Below, piece by piece: positions 14,592 through 23,193 of a stretch of DNA of 29,951 nucleotides; position 1 is the first letter of the stretch; the number at the start of each line of letters is the position of its first letter. Source of the stretch: JBBSDV01 sp038240335 (GTDB lineage Bacteria; Chloroflexota; Dehalococcoidia; DSTF01; JACRBR01). The position numbers and the translations under genes are program-made. The DNA is taken from contig JBBSDV010000012.1 of assembly GCA_038240335.1 (NCBI GenBank), forward strand, positions 1-29,951, given 5' to 3'. Below the pieces are notes generated by a model that did no database searches, was not told the origin of the DNA, and saw nothing but the letters and a program-made list of their open reading frames with translations.

Positions 14592-15548
14592 GTGCGAGTA
14601 CTGGTAGCAGGCGGAGCGGGGTTCATTGGAACGCATGTGTGCGCCGAACTGCTGGCACGCGGTCACGACGTCGTCTGCGTCGATAATCTCGTCACCGGCA
14701 GTGCCGAGCGCGTGCACGAGCTCGATGCGTCGCGACGGTTCGTCTTCGTCCGAGAGGACGTGACGCGGACGCCGCTGCTCCAGGTCGACGTCGTGTTGCA
14801 TCTCGCATCGATAGAGAGCGCCGCCGAGCGCGCGCGGTTCCCGATCGAGACGATGCTCGCGAACTCGGCCGGGACGCACCGATTGCTCGCGCTCGCCGCC
14901 GACCGTGGTGCGCGCTTCGTGTTTGGCTCGACATCCGGTATTTACGGTGAGCCGACGGAGCAGCCGCAGCGCGAGATCTATCGCGGCAACGTAGATTCGA
15001 TCGGCGACGCCGCGTGCTATGAGGAATCCAAGCGGTTCGGCGAGGCGCTGACGTTCGAGTACCGGCGCAAGCACGGCGTCAACGTGTCCATCGTGCGCAT
15101 CTTCGACACGTACGGTCCGGGCATGTCGCTCTGTGACGGCCGGACGCTGCCGGCGCTGATCAACGCCGCGCTCGATGGCCGGCCGCTGCCGATCTTCGGC
15201 GACGGCGAGCAGATGCGATCGTTGTGCCACGTGACGGATCTCGTCGACGCCCTGCTGCTGGTAACGCTCGATCATGACGCCGATGGCCAGGTGTTCAACG
15301 CCGGCAATCCGGACGCGATCACGACGAACACTCTCGCGCGCGCCGTCGCCGCTGCGGCCGGCGTGCCCGCGCGGCTCGAGCACATGGCGGCGCTCGCCGA
15401 CGAGCGCGCTGGGCTCTCGCCTGACATCGGCCGGATGATTCGCGGCTACGACTGGGCGCCCCGCATCGAGCTCGCGGAGGGGCTGCAACGGACCATCGTT
15501 CACGCTGCGGAGGAGCGCGCAGATCAGGCCTTCGCGGAGGTGGCGTGA
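14592..15548 (+). CDS. UDP-glucuronate decarboxylase-like NAD-dependent epimerase/dehydratase
   Basis: A 318-residue extended SDR. It begins VLVAGGAGFIGTHVCAELLARGHDV and has VVLHLASIESAAERARFPIETM, then SerThr at 113-114 and YEESKRFGEAL (Tyr143/Lys147). RIFDTYGPGM and SLCHVTDLVDAL follow. This pattern is closest to UXS, which turns UDP-glucuronate into UDP-xylose; a 4-epimerase role cannot be ruled out. The start is GTG 14592, supported by AGGAGGTG seven bases upstream, the best ribosome-binding site in the cluster. Its TGA overlaps the GTG of the next gene (GTGA). Confidence 0.87.
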   Translation: MRVLVAGGAGFIGTHVCAELLARGHDVVCVDNLVTGSAERVHELDASRRFVFVREDVTRTPLLQVDVVLHLASIESAAERARFPIETMLANSAGTHRLLALAADRGARFVFGSTSGIYGEPTEQPQREIYRGNVDSIGDAACYEESKRFGEALTFEYRRKHGVNVSIVRIFDTYGPGMSLCDGRTLPALINAALDGRPLPIFGDGEQMRSLCHVTDLVDALLLVTLDHDADGQVFNAGNPDAITTNTLARAVAAAAGVPARLEHMAALADERAGLSPDIGRMIRGYDWAPRIELAEGLQRTIVHAAEERADQAFAEVA

Positions 15549-16549
15549 GCACGAAGACGCTGCTCGCGAGCCCACGACGCACGATCGCGCCGCCGCACGA
15601 AAACCGGCCGCGTGAGGCGAGCCGCGCGCCGACGGCGACATTCTCGATCATCATCCCCACCTACAACGAAGCGCAGGATATCGGCGACACATTGGCGGCC
15701 GTGTTCGCGCAGTCCCTCCCCGCGATCGACATCATTCTCGTCGATGGCGGATCGACCGACGCGACCGTGTCGCGCGTACGCCAGCGCGACCACGATCGAC
15801 GCGTGACGATCATCGAGGAGCGCCGGCGGCGCGGAGTCGCGACGGCGCGCAACGCCGGCATGCGGCGCGCGACGGGCGATGTCGTGGTGCTGCTGAATGC
15901 CGACGTGCTCTTGCCGTGCGACTTCCTCGAGCGTCTGGCGGCGCTGTACGCCGCCGACGTCGATCTCGTGTCGGTGCAGTCGCGCGTCGCGAACACGGAG
16001 TGTGTGGCCGGCCGCTATCTCGAGGCGTCGCACAACCTGAAGTACAGCGCGACGACGGTGGGCTGGAGCGAAGGATTCTCATGCCGGCGCGCCGTAGCGC
16101 TCGCGGCGGGGTTTCCGGAGGAGATCCCAGGCGCCGGCGGTGAAGATGTCGAGTTCGTCGAGCGCCTGGTTCGCGGCGGCGGTCGCTGGATCGCCGACCA
16201 CGGCATCGTCGTCGAGCATCGCGTGCCGGCGACATTGCGTGGCTTCTGGGCACAATTTGCCGGCCGCGGCCGAGCCGTCCCGTTTGCCGAGCGCTATCTA
16301 AGGCACCGATCGCTGCCCGTAGTGACCGTGCGGCGTGTCGCCGCAACGATGCTCTCGCTGCTGGTCGCCGCGTCAATTGTGCCGCACGCAATCACGGCGG
16401 CGCGGCTCGCACGACGTTCACCGCGCGGCTGGCGCGAGGCGCCGCGAATGTGGTTCATGCACCATCTGCTCATCGCCGCGCATCGTTGCGGCGAGTTTGA
16501 GACGCTGCGGCGGATGTGGCGCGACGACGGTCGAGCGTTCGGCGCATGA
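15545..16549 (+). CDS. Glycosyltransferase family 2
   Basis: A 334-residue protein with a GT-A domain: FSIIIPTYNEAQDIGDTL, IILVDGGSTDATV, GVATARNAGMRRATGDVVVLLNADV (the DxD-like site is NAD here), and GGEDVEFVERLVRGGG (ED motif). Two hydrophobic stretches near residues 262-285 may be membrane associated. It probably transfers a sugar during repeat-unit assembly. The N-terminal 30 residues are a basic, Pro-rich tail of unknown role. GTG 15545 overlaps the upstream stop by four bases, and its own stop overlaps the ATG of the next gene (ATGA). Confidence 0.88.
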   Translation: MSTKTLLASPRRTIAPPHENRPREASRAPTATFSIIIPTYNEAQDIGDTLAAVFAQSLPAIDIILVDGGSTDATVSRVRQRDHDRRVTIIEERRRRGVATARNAGMRRATGDVVVLLNADVLLPCDFLERLAALYAADVDLVSVQSRVANTECVAGRYLEASHNLKYSATTVGWSEGFSCRRAVALAAGFPEEIPGAGGEDVEFVERLVRGGGRWIADHGIVVEHRVPATLRGFWAQFAGRGRAVPFAERYLRHRSLPVVTVRRVAATMLSLLVAASIVPHAITAARLARRSPRGWREAPRMWFMHHLLIAAHRCGEFETLRRMWRDDGRAFGA

Positions 16550-17730
16550 AGATCACGATCACGACACCCGGCCGCTTTCCGCCGGCGTTCCTCGCCGCGC
16601 AGTACCACGAATCGCGCGGCGAGCTGTCGCGCATCATCTCGCCGGTTCCGGTGGCACGCTCGCGCCGTTACGGCGTGCCCGACAATCGCAATCTCGGCCT
16701 GGCGCCGCTGGGTGCATGGAACACGGCGTTTCAGCGCTGGTCGCCGCTTACGTTGCGAGCCGCCCATCAGCGCGTCTTCAGCGCGGCGTTCGACGAGACG
16801 GCATCGCACCTTCTCGGCGACTGCGATGTCGTCGATGCGTGGTGCACGACGGCGCTGCGGACGATCCGCGCGGCGCACCGGCGCGGCCTGCCGGCGGTGC
16901 TCGAAGCCGCATCCGCGCACGTCGTCACGCAAGCCGAGATCCTCGACGAAGAGTGCCGGCGATTCGGCTCGCGCAGCGAGCGCGCCGTCACGTCGCGCGC
17001 CGTCACCGAGCGCACGCTCGCCGAGTATCGCGAGGCCGACGTGATCGTCGTGATGTCCTCGTTTGCCCGGCGCACGTTCATCGAGCAGGGCGTCCGTGAA
17101 GCGAAGATCGTCGTCGTCCCCTGCGGCAGCGCGCCATCGCCGCCGCCCCCACGGCGCGACCACGATGGCGTGCCGCGCGTGTTGTTCGTCGGTGGCTTCT
17201 CGCTGCGGAAGGGCCTGCCGTATTTGCTGGAGGCGTTTCGCCGCGTGCGCTCGCCCGCCGAACTACGGCTCGTCGGCCGCCCGAACCCTGCGTTGATCCG
17301 GCGCATCGGCGGCCTGCCGCCCGGCGCGACCGTCGCCGGCGAAAAGACAGGCGCCGATCTCGATGCCGAGTACGCCGCGGCCGACGTGTTCGTGCTGCCG
17401 TCGGTGGAGGACGGCTGGGGGCTCGTGACGACCGAGGCGATGATGGCGGGGCTGCCGGTGATCGTTTCGGACGCGGCGGGCAGCGCCGAGATCGTGCGTG
17501 ACGGCGCAAACGGGTTCGTCGTGCCGTCGCGCGGTATCGATGCGCTGGCCGATCGCCTCGAGACGCTGCTCGCCGACGCGGCGCTGCGCCGTCGCATGGG
17601 GGCGGCAGCGCGATCGACCGCCGAGGCGCGGACATGGCAGACCTACGGCGACGAGCGACACGACCTGGTGTATCGGCGGTTGCTCGGTCTGCCGCGCGAA
17701 GAATCGAGGGCGCATGCTGCGGCAGCTTAA
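16546..17730 (+). CDS. Glycosyltransferase family 4
   Basis: A 394-residue GT-B enzyme. The C-terminal domain carries RVLFVGGFSLRKGLPYLLEAF, AELRLVGRPNP, AAADVFVLPSVEDGWGLVTTEAMMAGLPVIVSDAAGSAEIV (the E-x7-E motif region) and GFVVPSRGIDALADRL. The N-terminal domain is more divergent, as usual for acceptor binding. ATG 16546 overlaps the upstream TGA (ATGA), which decides the start over an earlier in-frame ATG at 16516. It overlaps the downstream methyltransferase gene by 17 bp. Confidence 0.9.
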   Translation: MKITITTPGRFPPAFLAAQYHESRGELSRIISPVPVARSRRYGVPDNRNLGLAPLGAWNTAFQRWSPLTLRAAHQRVFSAAFDETASHLLGDCDVVDAWCTTALRTIRAAHRRGLPAVLEAASAHVVTQAEILDEECRRFGSRSERAVTSRAVTERTLAEYREADVIVVMSSFARRTFIEQGVREAKIVVVPCGSAPSPPPPRRDHDGVPRVLFVGGFSLRKGLPYLLEAFRRVRSPAELRLVGRPNPALIRRIGGLPPGATVAGEKTGADLDAEYAAADVFVLPSVEDGWGLVTTEAMMAGLPVIVSDAAGSAEIVRDGANGFVVPSRGIDALADRLETLLADAALRRRMGAAARSTAEARTWQTYGDERHDLVYRRLLGLPREESRAHAAAA

Positions 17731-18625
17731 AGCGGCGGCGAAGCGACACGAAGCACTCGTGCGCGCGGTGAGATCGGCGTATCCGGTGCTGTCTTGGGTC
17801 AGCAATCAACGCGGCGTCTACGAGCGCGTCGCGCCGTATCTCGCCGAGATGGAGTTCGACGAGGTGCGGCTGAGCGGCCGCGGCAACGAACCAGAGCAGC
17901 ACCTGCGCCGCACGACGACCATGCTGCAGCTGGCCAACGCCGACGTCCTCGTGCTCGGCGTCGGCAGCGGCGACGAACTGACGCTCTGGGAGGAGCAGCG
18001 GCCGCGCACTCTGACCGCCACGGACTTCTTCTCGCATCCGGGCGTCTGGGCGGCGCATCCAGCCGCGCGATTCACGCAGGCCGACGTGCGGCGGCTGCCG
18101 TTCGCCGACGCGAGCTTCGATCTCGTGGCGTCGACGGCGCTCCTAGAGCACATAGCGGGCGTCGATCAGCTTGCCGATGAGATGCTCCGCGTGCTACGTC
18201 CGGGTGGCGTCGCGTTCGCCAACTTCGGGCCGCTGTATTACACGCACGGCGGCGCCCACTACGCCGGCGCGTACGAGCACCTCTGGATGAGCGACGCGCA
18301 GTTCGAGCAGTATCTCGTCGCCCGCGGCATCGCCTCCGAGCTCGACGATGGGCTGGTGTGGCTGCGAAACGGAATGTTCAGCCGCCTCCACTACGACGAC
18401 TACCTCGACATCTTCAAGCCACGGTTCGATCTTGACCACGTAGTCCTCGCGGTCTCGCCGGCGGCGCTGCGGTACCAGCGCGCGCACCCCGACGAGTGGC
18501 GCGCGCTGACGGCGCGTTACGCCGAGCGCGACCTGCTGACCTTCTCGATGACGGTGTGGATGCGCAAGCCGCTCGCCGCCAGCGTACCGATGCCGGCGAC
18601 GACCGCCAGCGCAGTCGCGGCATGA
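17714..18625 (+). CDS. Class I SAM-dependent methyltransferase
   Basis: A 303-residue protein with a Methyltransf_11-type core over about residues 70-180: ADVLVLGVGSGDELTLW (motif I), TATDFF, FTQADVRRLPFADASFDLVASTALLEHI (motif II/III region) and DEMLRVLRPGGVAFANFGPLYY. It probably methylates a sugar or the end of a glycan chain; chain-end methylation is a known way to fix polymer length, but nothing shows that here. The start ATG 17714 lies inside the upstream gene and follows gaggg. Its stop overlaps the flippase ATG (ATGA at 18622-18625). Confidence 0.85.
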   Translation: MLRQLKAAAKRHEALVRAVRSAYPVLSWVSNQRGVYERVAPYLAEMEFDEVRLSGRGNEPEQHLRRTTTMLQLANADVLVLGVGSGDELTLWEEQRPRTLTATDFFSHPGVWAAHPAARFTQADVRRLPFADASFDLVASTALLEHIAGVDQLADEMLRVLRPGGVAFANFGPLYYTHGGAHYAGAYEHLWMSDAQFEQYLVARGIASELDDGLVWLRNGMFSRLHYDDYLDIFKPRFDLDHVVLAVSPAALRYQRAHPDEWRALTARYAERDLLTFSMTVWMRKPLAASVPMPATTASAVAA

Positions 18626-20154
18626 CGATCGACCGAAAGCCGCGGAAGCGCGCGCGCGCGCGACCGCATGCGGTGCCGGTCATCGCTGCGGGCGAAGTGA
18701 TCGCCGCACATGCACGTCGGAAGACGGCGACGGCGGCGCACGTGCCGGTAATCGCTGCCGGCGATCCTTGTCCGAAAGCACCGACGACCGCCGCAACCAC
18801 GCCGGTCGTGCGGCCGCGCGGGATCGTCGCGCGCGCCGTACGCCGGCTGCCGCTGCCGGCGCGGGTGCGCGTCGAGGTGGAGACGCTCGCACCGCGGCTG
18901 ATCGGCACGCTCGGGACGAGCGGCGTCGTCACGCTGCTCGGGCTGCTCAGCGGCACCGTTGCCGCCCGCGCCCTCGGCGCATCGGGTCGCGGCGATCTGG
19001 CGCAGCTGCTGCTCTGGCCGCAGCTCGTCGTCGCGCTCGGCAATATGAGCGTCGAGATCGCGGCGACGTATTTCAGCTCGGATCCGGAGCGCGGCAAGGA
19101 TGTGCCGGCGACGACACTCGCCATCGCCGCCGCCCAGAGCGTCGTGCTCTTGCCGCTGTACCTGCTGCTGGTTCCGCTCGTATTCTCGGCCAGCGATCTG
19201 CGGCGCGAGGCGTACTTCATGGCGCCGCTGATCCCGCTGTATCTCGCCGGCGCCGTGAGCATCGATTGTCTCGCCGGCCGGCTGCGGTTCGGCGCATTCA
19301 ACGCCGTCCGCTTCGCGCTGCCCCTCGCCTACTGCGGCGCCATCGTCACGCTGACGCTGCTCGGCATACTGACGCCGCTCTCGGGCGCGGCAGCCTTCGT
19401 CGCCGCGCACGCGGTCGCCGACTCGCTCGCCGTCTACCTCGTCTGGCGCGGCGGCGGCTTTGGTTCGTTCGACCGGCGGCTGGCGGGCGACGTCGTGCGC
19501 TTCGGCTTGCGCAGCCACGCCGGCCGGCTCTCGCCCCAGGCGCTGGGGGTGGACACGGCGATCATCGCGCTGATGCTTTCGTCGCGCGACCTCGGGCTGT
19601 ACTCGGCGGCGACGGCGTTCATCGCCGCGCCGAATCTCGTCGCGTCGTCGATCGGCATGGTCGTCTTCCCGCACGTCAGCGCGACCCACCAGGCGGGGCA
19701 GCGGCTGCAGGTCGGCGCCACATTCGCGCTGCACGCAGCGATGGTGATCGTGCTCGCGGCGGTGCTGTTCGTCTTCGCCGCGCCGATCATCACGCTGCTC
19801 TTCGGCGACAGCTATCGCGACGCCGCGCCGGCGCTACGCTTTCTGGCCCTCGGCTCCGTCGCGTACTCGATCCGCGCCTTCCCGATCGAGGTGCTGCGGG
19901 GCATCGGCCGCCCCGGCCTGACGAGCATCGCCGAGGCCGCCAACGCCGTCATCTTCCTCTGCGCGATTCCCCTCGGTGCCCTCGCCGGCGGCTTTACCGG
20001 CACCGCCGCCGCCGTCGCCGCGGCGAGCTACGCCAGCCTCGCCGTGCTCGCGGTGATTGTGCTGCGCACGGGGGTGCTAGCTGGAGAAGAACCAACTGGT
20101 GGCGCTGCGGGAACTGCAACCCACGTCGTTGCGATCGACACGGCACCGATCTGA
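18622..20154 (+). CDS. Wzx-like polysaccharide flippase (MOP superfamily)
   Basis: A 510-residue membrane protein with about 12 predicted helices starting near residue 92 (LIGTLGTSGVVTLLGLLSGTVAARALGASGRGDLAQ, the usual first helix and loop of Wzx/MATE-type exporters). It probably flips the undecaprenyl-linked repeat unit across the membrane. The N-terminal 90 residues are unusual: Arg/Ala-rich with a repeated VPVIAAG motif (near residues 18 and 42), apparently from a short internal duplication. ATG 18622 overlaps the upstream TGA. Last gene of the cluster; no Wzy polymerase or Wzz/Wzc chain-length regulator is visible in the window. Confidence 0.88.
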   Translation: MTIDRKPRKRARARPHAVPVIAAGEVIAAHARRKTATAAHVPVIAAGDPCPKAPTTAATTPVVRPRGIVARAVRRLPLPARVRVEVETLAPRLIGTLGTSGVVTLLGLLSGTVAARALGASGRGDLAQLLLWPQLVVALGNMSVEIAATYFSSDPERGKDVPATTLAIAAAQSVVLLPLYLLLVPLVFSASDLRREAYFMAPLIPLYLAGAVSIDCLAGRLRFGAFNAVRFALPLAYCGAIVTLTLLGILTPLSGAAAFVAAHAVADSLAVYLVWRGGGFGSFDRRLAGDVVRFGLRSHAGRLSPQALGVDTAIIALMLSSRDLGLYSAATAFIAAPNLVASSIGMVVFPHVSATHQAGQRLQVGATFALHAAMVIVLAAVLFVFAAPIITLLFGDSYRDAAPALRFLALGSVAYSIRAFPIEVLRGIGRPGLTSIAEAANAVIFLCAIPLGALAGGFTGTAAAVAAASYASLAVLAVIVLRTGVLAGEEPTGGAAGTATHVVAIDTAPI

Positions 20155-20188
20155 CGGCAGCGGTTCGTTCCGTGTCTCGGCGCGCACC

Positions 20189-21385
20189 TCATGGCGGCGT
20201 GTCGACCTTCTGCCAGTGGGCGCCCGCGTCCGTGGTGTTTATGAGCACGCCGCCCCAAGCCCAACCATGCGCGGAATCAGTGAAGAAGAGATGGGCGATT
20301 CCGCCGCCCACTCCGTCGTCTACCGGGTTCCACGACCGCCCGCCATCGTCGGATTGATAGAGGAAGCTCTGCGGGCCGTCGAAAGCGAGCCATCCCGTTG
20401 AAGCATTGAAGAAGTGCAGATCAGTGAAACTTCCGCCCCAACTCAGCTCACCGACTCCTTGCGTATGGATCGTTGCCGTCTGAGTCTCGGCGATCGAGCG
20501 CCACGTTAAGCCACCATCGTTCGTTCGGTAAAGGGTCTTGGCTGCCATGCCGCCGCCAGCGTTACGAGACGTGCATCCGATCCAGCCGTGCACCGAGTCG
20601 GCAAAATCGAGCGGCCCGCCGTAGAAGTCACCATAGTTCGGATGCACGAGGCCGCACGGGTTGTCTACCTTCGTCCAATTCAGGCCGCTGTCACGGGTGA
20701 TGAGAATCGAACCTTGTGTCACCACCCACGCGACGTCGGCGTCGAGGCGCTGCACCGACAACGGACTCTTTGCGCTAGCGGGCAAAGGCAATTCGGACCA
20801 TGTGACACCGCCATCACTCGTGCCGAACAGTTGGGCAGGAGCGTCTTTGCAGTAGAAGGCGCCGCACAGAGCCGCCAGTACCCATCCGTCCGTGGGACTC
20901 ACGAATGCGAGACCGACAGGTTCCCAATTTTGAACCCACGCGGTTGGCACCCAGGCGCTGCCACCGTCCTGAGTCGAGAGCAGCGAATCACAGCGTCCGG
21001 ATGAGGCGGTGGCGAAAATGCATCCCGCCATCCAGCCGTGCGCGGTATCAACGAACTGCATCAGTTGCGGCGTGACTTCGCCCTGGTACTGCGGCGCCCA
21101 TGATGTGCCGCCATCGTCCGTGGTCAATATCTCCCCTTCCGTACCGCGCCCCCGTCCGAGCCAACCGCGCAGCGGAGTGATGAAGTCCACAGTCAGGTTC
21201 CTCGGTGCGTTGGACGCCACCTGAGGTGAGGGGATGGCCGAAGCAGTTGCCACTATCGGAGCCGACGTCGGTGCGACCGGTGACTTCTGCGAAGCGCCGC
21301 CGCAAGCGATTGCCACCAACGCGGGCAATCCGACCATCGTCATCCGGAGGCAAGCAAGTTGTGGTCGACGCAGGAACGGCGACAT
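20189..21385 (-). CDS. BNR/Ycf48-like beta-propeller lipoprotein
   Basis: A 398-residue secreted protein. A lipoprotein signal ends in LVAIACGG (Cys about residue 28), followed by a Ser/Thr/Pro/Ala linker. The body consists of repeats of the type TxDGGxTW with following GW: for example TTDDGGTSWAPQ, STQDGGSAWVP, GTSDGGVTWSE, RTNDGGLTWRS and QSDDGGRSWNPV. These are BNR/Asp-box blades of a photosynthesis-factor Ycf48-like propeller. Likely anchored on the outer face of the cytoplasmic membrane; function unknown. Codon third positions are visibly less GC-rich than in neighbouring genes, suggesting recent acquisition. GGGAGGG precedes the ATG. It is convergent with the flippase, with 34 bp between stops. 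Confidence 0.88.
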   Translation of the reverse strand: MSPFLRRPQLACLRMTMVGLPALVAIACGGASQKSPVAPTSAPIVATASAIPSPQVASNAPRNLTVDFITPLRGWLGRGRGTEGEILTTDDGGTSWAPQYQGEVTPQLMQFVDTAHGWMAGCIFATASSGRCDSLLSTQDGGSAWVPTAWVQNWEPVGLAFVSPTDGWVLAALCGAFYCKDAPAQLFGTSDGGVTWSELPLPASAKSPLSVQRLDADVAWVVTQGSILITRDSGLNWTKVDNPCGLVHPNYGDFYGGPLDFADSVHGWIGCTSRNAGGGMAAKTLYRTNDGGLTWRSIAETQTATIHTQGVGELSWGGSFTDLHFFNASTGWLAFDGPQSFLYQSDDGGRSWNPVDDGVGGGIAHLFFTDSAHGWAWGGVLINTTDAGAHWQKVDTPP

Positions 21386-21698
21386 CGTGCCCTCCCCTGC
21401 AATCGTACTCTTGCGCGAGGTGTCGCGCTCGCCGCTAGCCAGGAAGGTCAGGGATCATCTTCGACTTCACTGACCTCCGGTTATTAAGCTTGGTCGGCAA
21501 CGCCCGCGACATCGGGGTCTATCCAAAATCGAGTCGCCCCGCAATTTCGCAGACGCGTCCGCCTTGGCGTGCCCGACCCAAACACAGAACCAGGCAACCC
21601 AACGAGTGACGGCACGCCGATCATCGCCGCACGAGCAACATGTCTCCCGCGATCGCCTCGTGGTACGATGCACCTGTTGCGCGCACGCCGCGCGGCGC
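21386..21698. other. Intergenic region before tRNA-Lys
   Basis: This 313-bp gap holds the start region of the BNR gene (minus-strand TACGAT at 21402-21407 as a possible -10), a 7-bp inverted repeat AGGTCAG/CTGACCT (21445-21451 and 21470-21476) and the tRNA promoter near its right end. Nothing coding is seen. Confidence 0.4.
21640..21669 (+). promoter_or_regulatory. Predicted tRNA-Lys promoter
   Basis: ATGTCT (21640-21645), 18 bp, TACGAT (21664-21669). The -10 hexamer is identical to that of rplJ, and the -35 differs by one base from the rplJ TTGTCT. The predicted start leaves a roughly 20-nt precursor leader before the tRNA. Confidence 0.45.
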
Positions 21699-21774
21699 GG
21701 GCCGCTAGCTCAATTGGCAGAGCATCTGACTCTTAATCAGACGGTTCTGGGTTCGACTCCCGGGCGGCTCACCA
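21699..21774 (+). tRNA. trnK: tRNA-Lys (anticodon CTT)
   Basis: Full cloverleaf of 76 nt. The acceptor 5' arm GGGCCGC pairs with GCGGCTC (one G-U pair), the D arm is GCTC-AATTGGCA-GAGC, and the anticodon stem TCTGA/TCAGA encloses CTCTTAA with anticodon CTT. The T arm has the GTTCGA loop. The CCA end is encoded (21772-21774). Confidence 0.97.
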
Positions 21775-21868
21775 CGAATACCATGTGCGGAAGACGGGTC
21801 GATTGGCTCGCCTTCCAGCGTTTCTCCGACCGGCCGCGACGCGCCCATCGCCTCGGCGCACAGTTGCG

Positions 21869-22444
21869 CTACTCAGCCTGCCCCCGCACGACGGCGAGCA
21901 CGGTCGGCTGCGAGGGATCGCTCTCGACGACCGACAGCTCGTCGCCGGCGCCGATCTCGCCCTCCTCGACGACGCGGACGTAGAAGCCGGTGCGGCCGCT
22001 GGCGAGAAACTGCGTCATGAACTGCGGCTGCTCCATCTTGATGTCGAGCTTGTAGCAGGGCGTGCGGGGCTGCGTCACCTCCAGCAGCGCGCCGCCGACC
22101 CGCAGCGTGTCACCGATGCGCACGAGGTCTTCCGTCGCGCCGGCGACGGTGAGGTTCTCGCCGAACTGCCCGTATGGCAGGTCGCGGCCAAGTTCGCTGC
22201 GCCAGTAATCGTAGTGTTCGGCGGCATAGATGTAGACGGCCTTCAGCTCGCCGCCGTCCACCTGGCCGCCGCCGAGGACCCGCGTGTCGGCCTGCTCATC
22301 GCCGTCGATATTGAGCCGCCGCACCATCACGCGCCCGTCGATCGGGAGCTTGTAGATGCCGGTTGTCACCGTATGGCCGAAGTAGTCGAATGTCTTCGGC
22401 CGGCCGACGTTTATCGAGACCACGTTGCCGAGAAGGGACGTCAT
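21869..22444 (-). CDS. MOSC domain protein
   Basis: A 191-residue stand-alone MOSC (molybdenum cofactor sulfurase C-terminal) protein of the YiiM type. Visible motifs are VVSINVGRPKTF, DTRVLGGGQVDGGELKAVYIYAAEHYDYWR, GQFGENLTVAG and RIGDTLRVGGALLEVTQPRTPCYKLD; the last contains the conserved Cys that is thought to carry sulfur or bind the cofactor. It may act in Mo-cofactor-dependent detoxification or sulfur transfer. The substrate is unknown. ATG 22444 gives the usual N-terminus; ggaggt lies only one base upstream, so the exact start is slightly uncertain. Confidence 0.9.
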   Translation of the reverse strand: MTSLLGNVVSINVGRPKTFDYFGHTVTTGIYKLPIDGRVMVRRLNIDGDEQADTRVLGGGQVDGGELKAVYIYAAEHYDYWRSELGRDLPYGQFGENLTVAGATEDLVRIGDTLRVGGALLEVTQPRTPCYKLDIKMEQPQFMTQFLASGRTGFYVRVVEEGEIGAGDELSVVESDPSQPTVLAVVRGQAE

Positions 22445-22501
22445 ACCTCCGCCTGTTGTTTCGGATCCAACTGTCGGCGGCAGTATGGCATGCTCGAGTC
22501 T

Positions 22502-22658
22502 GGAAGCTGGAGGCTGGAAGGTGGAAAGTGGAAGGTGGAGCTGGGGAGGCGGATGGTTGCGGCTGGAGGCGAACTCGGGGCTTTCCGCGGGCGAGGACGC
22601 CTGCGCCACACGGGTTGCGGTCGCCAATTCCAACATCCGACCTCCAACCTCCAACACC
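22502..22658. repeat. Opposed heptad arrays upstream of glutaredoxin gene
   Basis: Units ggaagct, ggaggct, ggaaggt, ggaaagt, ggaaggt run in register from 22502 to 22536. About 95 bp later caacatc, cgacctc, caacctc, caacacc run from 22631 to 22658. The second set is the complement-type of the first, so transcripts across this region could form a long imperfect hairpin. Confidence 0.75.
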
Positions 22659-22746
22659 TGTGCGTGGCTCGTATTGGGCCCGCGTGAAGACGCGATTGCT
22701 ACGCTGTCGCCACCGGCATCAGTGAAGGGCAGAACACGGAGGTCGC

Positions 22747-23043
22747 ATGGCGGACGCGAACACGGCGGAGCACGAGGTCGTTCTGTACTCGCAGGGGTTC
22801 TGCGAGTTCTCCGAGATGGTGCGCCTGCACCTCGAGTCGCGCGGCCAGAAGTACACCGAGCGCGACGTTGACACCGACGCTACCGCGCGCGACGACCTGA
22901 TGCAGCTCGGCGCCACGAGCACGCCCGTCACAGTGATCGACGGCGAGCTCGTCGTCGGCTTCGACGAAGAATCGATCGATGAGCTGCTCGGCTTCGTCCC
23001 CTACAACCCCCACGAGGAGATCGGCCCAGGATTGGTGGAGTAG
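22747..23043 (+). CDS. Glutaredoxin-like protein with CxxS active site
   Basis: A 98-residue thioredoxin-fold protein of the glutaredoxin/NrdH family. VVLYSQGFCEFS places the redox Cys at 19 with Ser at 22 (CEFS), so it is a monothiol-type site. STPVTVIDGELVVGFDEE carries the cis-Pro (60) and the glutathione/partner-binding GF(D) region. The C-terminal extension PYNPHEEIGPGLVE is unusual. Likely a cytoplasmic thiol-disulfide or deglutathionylation protein. An ATG preceded by GGAGG, seven bases upstream, decides the start. Confidence 0.85.
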   Translation: MADANTAEHEVVLYSQGFCEFSEMVRLHLESRGQKYTERDVDTDATARDDLMQLGATSTPVTVIDGELVVGFDEESIDELLGFVPYNPHEEIGPGLVE

Positions 23044-23160
23044 CCCACGATCCCACGGCGCGGGCGATGGCAAAGCAGCGAGAGAAAAGAAACCCTTAGC
23101 CGTCGTGATCTCCGTTCACGCATCTGTGGATCGTCCCGCCGTCGCCGGCCCGGATCGAGC

Positions 23161-23189
23161 TTGTCTCGCGCGACGCATGCCGATACGAT
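23161..23189 (+). promoter_or_regulatory. Predicted rplJ promoter
   Basis: TTGTCT (23161-23166), 17 bp, TACGAT (23184-23189). The predicted start is near 23196, immediately before the L10 leader structure. Confidence 0.55.
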
Positions 23190-23193
23190 GTCC

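Noticed and set aside
14322..15641. 439-codon minus-strand open frame across the UXS-like gene
   Set aside because: Antisense shadow of genes with conserved catalytic motifs; composition is typical of GC-driven spurious frames.
18517..19734. 405-codon minus-strand and overlapping 529-codon plus-strand frames over the flippase
   Set aside because: Arg/Gln-rich shadows of a membrane protein gene; no hydrophobic pattern or motif.
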